Below are positions 61,401 through 64,000 of a stretch of 64,000 nucleotides of DNA, in pieces. The stretch is from NCBI GenBank assembly GCA_964035545.1, contig OZ037768.1, forward strand, positions 21,523,819-21,587,818. Direction: 5' to 3'. How positions within the stretch are numbered: position 1 is the stretch's first letter; each line of letters begins with the position of its first letter. The translations under genes and the position numbers were made by a program. This DNA comes from Bugula neritina (Eukaryota; Bryozoa; Gymnolaemata; Cheilostomatida; Bugulidae). Under the pieces are notes generated by a model. The model was not told the origin of the DNA, ran no database searches, and saw only the letters and a program-made list of their open reading frames with translations.

Positions 61401-63695
61401 GTAAGTGCAGGGCCACACGACGGGTTTTACTCGCGCGTGACGTGCGAGAAATCCCGTTTAGCCCAAAAATTGGACGTCATGAGCGGGATTTTCATGCGAA
61501 TAACATGCTGAGCAAGAAATGCGTGTTTGATCTAATTGACTTATTATCATTTAGCTAGCATACTTTTTTATTTTAATTCACATTTTAGCTTTTAGCAAAC
61601 TGAATTAAAACAGTTTCATATAATTTGCATTTCCGCTTTTATAATATCTTTTATAAGTCACTTTGCCGATGACGTAGTTTTATAAACAAACATCTGTAGG
61701 CGAGCAGTAAATTTTAACGCTAACATCATTAGCTAATACATTTTTGCACTCGCAACACACACACTGCGTGTGGCAGGTCACTAGCGTGTATTCTCGCATG
61801 ACACAAACGTGTAAAAACGCGTGGTGTGACCCTACGCTAACTGTTTGAGTACTACCGGCAAATGATAACATATTATACTTACATAAAATATGCTATACTT
61901 ACATTAACTAAGTTATACTTACATATAATGTGCTATACTTACATATAATGTGCTATACTTACATATAATGTGCTATACTTACATATAATGTGCTATACTT
62001 ACATATAATATGCTATACTTACATATACTGAGTTATACTTACATATACTGAGTTATACTTACATATACTGTGCTATACATATACTGAGCTATACTTACAT
62101 ACAATGTGCTATACTTACACTATGCTATACATACATACTGTGCTATACATATACTGAGTTATACATACATATACTGAGTTATACTTACATATACTGAGTT
62201 ATACTTACATATACTGAGCTATACTTACATATACTGAGCTATGCTTACATATACTGAGTTATACTTACATATACTGAGCTATACTTACATATACTGTGCT
62301 ATACATACATATACTGTGTTATACATACATATACTGAGTTATACTCACATTCACTGTGCTCAAACACAACCAGTTTGACTTTTCTATCAGCTTGGTGAAT
62401 GAACTGTGCAGACTTGGTGTTTTCAAGACGTCCCGCTACAATCTCGAACTGAACTGTGTCTCGGCGAACACCGTGTTGCACGTCAGCCACGTAAAGTCTC
62501 ATCTCTATGTATAAGTAAAGATAAGCCGCATGCAAATTAATCATATTCTATAAAACACTATAACTTGTTACTATGTATGAATAATAAAAACAAGTATTAA
62601 AATAGTTGCTACTTTACGATTTTTTCAATTGGTTTTTTCTTAGGCGTTAAACACATATTATGCCATTAATATTTATGAAAATGATTAAACAAACCCATAC
62701 TCTCACTTCACAGGTTATGTTACATAATATGAGTTATTAGAGAAATGCTTTAGATATATAGATGTTTATAAAGCCTTAAGAAAGTTTTGAAGAAATCACA
62801 TTTTGAGACAAATTGTTTGTTGACACAAAATCTTACCTCTAGTAGTGGTTGTTCTGGCTTTGATTGGTCCGTCAGATGCCACACAAAATGCTACAAACAG
62901 CTCTATGGTTTAGAAATAATGATTCGTAACACATATTTCAGCTGTTTATGTATTCTACAGGCAAAGGCTTTTGAAAATCACAAAAAACAAAACAATTTTC
63001 GTACAAAGAATTTATTAGTGTGCCAAAATTTAAAATACTGAAATAATCACCAAAACAATTTATTATTGATGTTATGTAATATTTATACAGTACAACACAA
63101 GTTGTTTGAAAGTTATAGAGAGTGAAGATTAAAAGTTGTGGTCAGCTAAATAGCAGTAAAGAGAAAAAAGAAGTTACTAAATGAAATGTTTAGTTTACCT
63201 AAAAGAGTTTGTTGCTCGTTGACAGTACAGTGGATGATTTCTTCCTCTTTCTCAAGAGTGAGTAGCGTACGGACACGATTGTCCTGCAGACTGAATATAC
63301 CAATATGAGTTCTCTTTTTTAAACTTGGCATAGACTGATGACTCGGGGCCTAAGAAAGCCAGTATAAAAACAGAAAAGCTAGCAAATAGTGTTTTTACAG
63401 AAAAAATATGATCAACATATTCTGTGAATTTCTGAACCTTTGCTCAAAAATATCCTGTAATTTAAGTCTTCTATCTGAGTCCAGTTTATGTTTTTTAAAG
63501 AGCAAAAAATAAAAAATACAGAATTATTAAACATTTTCAGTAAATTCGTAAATAATAAAAGATAAATAACATTATATATTAGAAATTTGAAACCGTATAA
63601 ACATACCGCTCCATTTTGAGTAACACAACGGAACAGGAAAGAGCAATCACGCTCTTTACCCACAATGCACACCGAATCTGGTATAAGTATATCAC
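24226..63695 (-). CDS. GSAP: Gamma-secretase activating protein / pigeon family (5' end beyond window; one or more internal exons unresolved)
   Basis: Exons, transcription order: 63695-63607, 63349-63199, 62504-62349, 61052-61012, 60804-60631, 60335-60260, 60012-59866, 59186-59112, 58686-58591, 58074-57997, 57641-57442, 57120-57051, 56886-56780, gap, 34767-34737, 34238-34106, 33732-33494, 32913-32828, 32293-32245, 31896-31826, 30875-30717, 25462-25406, 24672-24598 and 24308-24226. All phases agree within the two blocks, giving 486 and 326 residues. Landmarks shared with human GSAP as remembered: EKEEEIIHCTVNEQQTLLG, QFIHQADRKVKLVVFEHSE, YVVAYLPDVFTHVINVQ, NLLKAFHLLERYMFAVNKL then GLPLPDEFATLFTTL, NCGLVELTDGFLDVL, and the tail PDLPQSYSHLVSRM. 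In vertebrates the C-terminal fragment of GSAP modulates gamma-secretase; the Drosophila relative is pigeon/linotte. The role in this organism is inferred. Two plus-strand genes lie inside its introns, and several introns are mostly minisatellite. Confidence 0.85.
26166..26213 (+). CDS. Short upstream open frame overlapping the kinase start codon
   Basis: A 15-codon frame (ATG at 26166, TAA ending 26213) overlaps the kinase ATG at 26198 in a different frame. If the transcript includes this region, the uORF could reduce kinase translation. An alternative is that TTCAG at 26191-26195 is a splice acceptor, in which case the uORF is not in the mRNA. Confidence 0.35.
   Translation: MEQLEACKLQLWRST
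26198..29341 (+). CDS. Receptor-type tyrosine kinase with a very short ectodomain, nested in a GSAP intron
   Basis: Two exons, 26198-27481 and 29054-29341, phase 0, 523 residues. The extracellular part is only about 35 residues, with five N-glycosylation sequons (first residues MEVNVTLNTTSSNYTNIS) and no signal peptide. It is followed by one membrane helix (about 36-59) and a long juxtamembrane region with several tyrosines (PIYRP, SVYSEV, SDYENA). Kinase motifs: glycine loop GKGNFSTV (third Gly replaced by Ser), VAIK lysine near residue 234, HRDLAARN, DFG, RPVRWLAPE, and SDVWSYGIVLWEI. It should therefore be active. The second exon gives the C-lobe (CPKHCSPDLYRVMSCCWEE) and an acidic tail. 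The style is FGFR/RET-like, but the ligand and exact family cannot be named. An upstream exon with a signal peptide cannot be excluded. Confidence 0.88.
27482..29053 (+). other. Kinase intron, with repeat tract at its 3' end
   Basis: The single intron of the kinase gene. Its last 180 bases (about 28870-29053) are a degenerate tandem repeat of about 27 bases around TTGTTGAACTCTGTACTGTACA. This runs directly into the acceptor TTGTTGCAG/GTTCC, so the functional splice site looks like the last unit of the array. Confidence 0.7.
29342..30716. other. Region between the nested kinase gene and the next GSAP exon
   Basis: This lies within a GSAP intron. An AATAAA at 29946-29951 could end the kinase mRNA. 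The stretch 30170-30370 is purine-rich (GAAAGAAACAGAGGAAAAAA type) on the plus strand. No gene was seen. Confidence 0.5.
30717..34767 (-). CDS. GSAP: GSAP C-terminal-half exon block (7 exons)
   Basis: Seven exons. SEWKSLADV (34767-34737, 31 bases) aligns with RREWHNLI of human GSAP as remembered. The next exon ends NEDVDEKFVTN and continues as LANAIHEYVRKVYPLASSK. The 49-base exon 32293-32245 (FATLFTTLAYQSHTP) and the 71-base exon 31896-31826 (EFMQYVNCGLVELTDGFLDV) align with FHTLHTILGVQCLPLHN and LLHCIDSGVLLLTETAVIRL. The last exon has LLPPPQALKWSRKLM and ends NLLSKYYN. The two small exons are needed to keep phase between 32828 and 30875. Confidence 0.82.
30897..31115. repeat. 15-base minisatellite next to a GSAP splice acceptor
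   Basis: Units of AGTTACTACTAGCAC / AGTTACTATTAGTAT in plus-strand reading, beginning about 20 bases from the acceptor at 30876. Both strands have open frames (Thr/Ser/Val-rich) that are read-through of the repeat. Confidence 0.9.
31190..31480. repeat. TCATATAGTAGTCATAT-type AT-rich tandem repeats
   Basis: Includes two near-identical longer units of about 68 bases (about 31262-31405) built from shorter TAGTCATATTATAATA and AGTCATCAGTAATAT elements. Lies in the GSAP intron 31825-30876. Confidence 0.8.
31640..31845 (-). repeat. Tandem array of copied exon-end/5' splice junctions in GSAP
   Basis: Read on the minus (GSAP sense) strand, units are TTTCTTCTGCAGGTAAAC with a roughly 20-base period. 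The first copy is the genuine end of GSAP exon 31896-31826 (TTCTTTCTGCAG, then GTAAAT). Two clean copies lie at about 31701-31740, with diverged ones at 31640-31700 and 31741-31825. Each clean unit has a pyrimidine tract plus CAG joined directly to GTAAAC. Confidence 0.88.
32338..32660. repeat. Minisatellite TAGTAATATAATATTTACATTA
   Basis: About 14 degenerate AT-rich units of about 22 bases, lying between the GSAP exons 32913-32828 and 32293-32245 and starting about 45 bases before the latter's acceptor. Confidence 0.85.
33238..33492. repeat. (TGTC)n-like repeat starting at a GSAP splice donor
   Basis: On the minus strand, GTCTGTCTGTATGTCTGTCT-type sequence begins within 6 bases of the donor GTTAGT of exon 33732-33494. 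The reading frame stays open through it (Cys/Val/Leu-rich), but splicing at GTTAGT gives the in-frame join to 32913. Confidence 0.85.
34888..34958. repeat. 20-base tandem repeat CACCTACTGACACCTGTTAA
   Basis: About 3.5 units with a 20-base period, 120 bases upstream (in the GSAP sense) of exon 34767-34737. Confidence 0.9.
35607..35663 (-). CDS. Candidate GSAP exon (weak)
   Basis: A 57-base stretch with acceptor TTTTAAG, coding EVLEYLTPICVAIFTPLSA in frame 0, and donor GTGACAG. The open frame is longer (54 codons from an ATG). It lies in the interval where GSAP residues are missing, but its end phase does not fit the next confirmed exon (34767), so another exon would be required. Confidence 0.2.
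36572..36650 (-). mobile_element. tRNA-related SINE head fragment
   Basis: The minus strand reads CAGTAGCCCCTGCTTGCAAG and then GGTTTGAATCCC, a B-box match. The non-tRNA body of the other SINEs was not seen, so this is a head-only fragment or a different family. Confidence 0.55.
37925..38192. repeat. Minisatellite built from a SINE 3' end
   Basis: About eight units around CTGTGAGAACCCCTGATGGT with alternating spacers (GTCTCAACCCTTAATGATAT or GTCTCAATCTTTGAG). The core equals the 3' end of the SINE copy at 13325 (CCCTGTGAGAACCCCTGGTGG). Frames of about 92 codons are open on both strands, reading VRTPDGVST and VETPSGVL-type repeats. No coding role is supported. Confidence 0.9.
38790..38974 (-). 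CDS. Candidate GSAP exon (weak)
   Basis: After the acceptor TGTTATAG the frame is open: GAGRRNGVEERDGRKDERQQ, then a Cys-rich stretch, then HIEVSNESALKRNSEFFPFL and LLKRKRA. An alternative acceptor TGTCAG would begin at HIEVSN. HIEVSNESAL loosely resembles ITLVTEDIAL of human GSAP (from memory). Possible donors (GTGAAG, GTCTGT) are weak and none gives the phase needed to join 34767 directly. Confidence 0.28.
40124..40250. repeat. Direct repeat, copy A
   Basis: TTATTATTGCAAGTCATTGA through AACCATGAGCTCTTCACAATG recurs in the same orientation at 41606-41731 with roughly 90% identity, about 1.36 kb away. Confidence 0.85.
41606..41731. repeat. Direct repeat, copy B
   Basis: Partner of 40124-40250. 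The intervening segment includes a small GC/CpG-richer patch near 41100-41220 (TACCGGCGCGCTTCGCC), unlike its surroundings. Confidence 0.85.
42223..47190 (+). CDS. SLC16-type (monocarboxylate transporter-like) MFS transporter, nested in a GSAP intron
   Basis: Three exons, 42223-42433, 45287-45430 and 46100-47190, join in phase 1 and 1 to give 481 residues. Twelve membrane segments can be placed: one beginning WILLILMVFNSTMVGLLY, one around LVGSVLLGTFLAT, two in exon 2 (SGVGSVLAIAGVL, LWFLIVGFSLFAG), and eight in exon 3. The run YGVSMLWTATIKIVPHYFKK followed by RQKMAYMATGIGYGMGRAI is the typical SLC16 TM4-TM5 block (YF..R...A.....G...G). The C-terminal tail from about residue 405 is acidic and Ser/Thr-rich. 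The substrate is not predictable; proton-coupled monocarboxylates are only one possibility in this family. It is complete and transcribed opposite to GSAP. Confidence 0.9.
47325..47330 (+). terminator. Polyadenylation signal of the SLC16-type gene
   Basis: AATAAA 135 bases after the stop codon. Confidence 0.6.
49830..50170. repeat. Minisatellite ACTGAGTAATATAATATATTA
   Basis: About nine degenerate AT-rich units built on CTGAGTAATATAATA, of variable length (roughly 30-45 bases). Confidence 0.85.
51417..51627 (+). mobile_element. tRNA-derived SINE, copy 3
   Basis: A-box-like GTGGTCTAGGGGTTAGAGTG and B-box GGGTTCGAGCCC, then body GTTAGGAAGAGCATGCAGTC and end ATCACAGGGATATAGAGACTATAAA. The best-preserved plus-strand copy. 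Confidence 0.88.
51875..51982 (+). mobile_element. 5'-truncated SINE, copy 4
   Basis: Only the body and 3' end of the family are present (GTCATAATTGCTCC, then AACCTTTTTCCAACAGGGGC, then ACAGGGATGGCGACTATAAA). Confidence 0.75.
52904..53266 (+). CDS. Unrecognised 120-codon open frame
   Basis: A continuous frame in an AT-rich intron, starting MNILWFKIRLHSKPIDYKIK and ending with a Lys/Cys-rich tail. It contains AWQHLKQNVELLLLKNDGKE but no domain I can name. It has no signal peptide or membrane helix. An out-of-frame ATG (ATGGCGTGA) lies just upstream. It could be a small gene, a transposon fragment or chance. Confidence 0.2.
   Translation: MNILWFKIRLHSKPIDYKIKQINENAVQHFWQSTTFIQSLTQTNWMFTSAVGSRLCRLAWQHLKQNVELLLLKNDGKEKSKTWSIQNHLTIGLNALNSLFLHSILSHQRACKKSDMLCIH
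54765..55103. mobile_element. Complete hAT-like MITE with perfect 8-base target duplication
   Basis: 339 bases bounded by CAGGGGTGTACAACC and, at the other end, the inverse of CAGGGCTGTCCAAC. It is flanked on both sides by the identical 8 bases GTTTAGAG (54757-54764 and 55104-55111). Eight-base duplications and CAGGG...CCCTG ends are typical of hAT transposons. It has no coding capacity. Confidence 0.9.
56780..63695 (-). CDS. GSAP: GSAP N-terminal and middle exon block (13 exons)
   Basis: This block encodes the part of GSAP that is beta-rich in the family. Introns are short (about 150-1300 bases) and every junction is consistent in phase. Examples: the exon ending LEKEEEIIHCTVNEQQTLLG joins EMRLYVADVQHGVRRD through a split GAG codon, and FEHSE joins YIGVVQLAVDSAGK through a split TAT codon. 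Conserved WYQWDVDKQHLFTI corresponds to WAQWDMSEQRLYYI in the human protein as remembered. The start codon and roughly 50 N-terminal residues are not in the window. Nothing exon-like was seen in 63700-64000. Confidence 0.85.
57655..57842. repeat. 20-base minisatellite next to a GSAP splice acceptor
   Basis: About nine units of GTAAGTACAATTGTAGTATA (plus-strand reading), starting 14 bases from the start of exon 57641-57442. GTAAGT appears on the antisense strand of GSAP here. Confidence 0.92.
58082..58575. repeat. 20-base minisatellite filling a GSAP intron
   Basis: About 24 units of AGTAGAGTATATAATATAAT with A/G and G/C variants. It occupies nearly the whole 516-base intron between exons 58686-58591 and 58074-57997. 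Long Tyr/Ile/Leu-rich open frames on the minus strand are read-through. Units at 58265-58385 and 58385-58505 look like a higher-order duplication of about 120 bases. Confidence 0.95.
58765..58950 (-). mobile_element. tRNA-derived SINE, copy 5 (reverse)
   Basis: The minus strand reads GGGAGCGTCTGTGGTCTAGC, then GGTTATCGTGC and B-box CGGTTCGAATTTC. The body is more diverged than in the other copies. It lies in a GSAP intron. Confidence 0.75.
61404..61838. mobile_element. CpG-rich MITE with about 47-base terminal inverted repeats
   Basis: The left end AGTGCAGGGCCACACGACGG, followed by GTTTTACTCGCGCGTGACGT, matches the inverse of the right end (AGCGTAGGGTCACACCACGC, then GTTTTACACGTTTGTGTCAT) over about 47 bases at roughly 75% identity. 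The target duplication was not resolved. The middle is AT-rich and non-coding. It lies in a GSAP intron. Confidence 0.7.
61868..62345 (-). repeat. 20-base minisatellite carrying a GTAAGT in most units, abutting a GSAP splice donor
   Basis: On the GSAP sense strand, units read GCACATTATATGTAAGTATA or the CTCAGTATATGTAAGTATAA variant, about 22 copies. The right edge is 4-5 bases from the true donor of exon 62504-62349 (GAAT, then GTGAGTATAACTCAGTATATG). The true donor therefore looks like the first unit, and each GTAAGTAT is a near-perfect 5' splice-site match. Confidence 0.92.
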
Positions 63696-64000
63696 CTGAA
63701 AACAACATAAAATAATTATACTTTTACTAAGCACATCTTCACACCTGGCTAGGAAATAATTATTACAAATTGTTATTGATAAACAAAATCACATAACTCT
63801 TTTAGGGAAAGATGAAATAAGAACCAAAGAGAAACCTGATGGTGCAATTTTTGCAATCATTTCACTCCAATTGCAGTATGTAACATAAAAATTGTTAGAA
63901 ATCAAACCCAATTAGCATAAAACTCAAAGCCAAATATAAAATCCAATTTCAACAAAACCTGTGTATAATTAAAAACACCAAATGTTGATAAAAAATTATT

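Overview
The window is animal nuclear DNA. It is AT-rich, its genes have many short exons separated by GT...AG introns, and it holds tRNA-derived SINEs, hAT-type MITEs, long microsatellites and minisatellites. The protein repertoire (mitochondrial tryptophanyl-tRNA synthetase, 3-hydroxyacyl-CoA dehydratase, receptor tyrosine kinase, SLC16-type transporter, gamma-secretase activating protein) is that of a bilaterian, probably an invertebrate such as a lophotrochozoan. The species cannot be fixed from sequence alone. Exon edges below were placed by hand from reading frame, splice phase and remembered family alignments. No search was run.

Layout. Plus strand, left to right: the 3' part of WARS2 (293-4845, 5' end outside the window); an 11-exon gene for a 503-residue type II membrane protein with a degenerate aldose-1-epimerase fold (8016-16183); a perfect (TG)n tract of about 1.46 kb (17576-19032); and a six-exon HACD gene (20618-23651). 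From 24226 to beyond the right edge the minus strand is occupied by one large gene, GSAP (gamma-secretase activating protein / pigeon family), of which 23 exons were resolved and at least one is missing. Two complete plus-strand genes sit inside GSAP introns: a two-exon receptor tyrosine kinase (26198-29341) and a three-exon SLC16-type transporter (42223-47190). HACD and GSAP converge tail to tail, with only about 575 bases between their stop codons.

The genes do not form a pathway. WARS2 acts in mitochondrial translation, HACD in very-long-chain fatty-acid elongation in the ER, the kinase and transporter at the cell surface, and GSAP (from vertebrate work) in gamma-secretase regulation.

The most unusual feature is the tandem repeats. 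Many minisatellites directly abut real exon borders, several have a 20-base period, and at least two arrays are built from copies of the neighbouring authentic 5' splice junction (1557-2105 in WARS2; 31640-31845 in GSAP). In the GSAP array each unit places a strong 3' splice site directly against a strong 5' splice site, the layout of a recursive-splicing site. A second point of interest is the membrane-anchored mutarotase-like protein, in which at least two of the catalytic residues appear to be lost.
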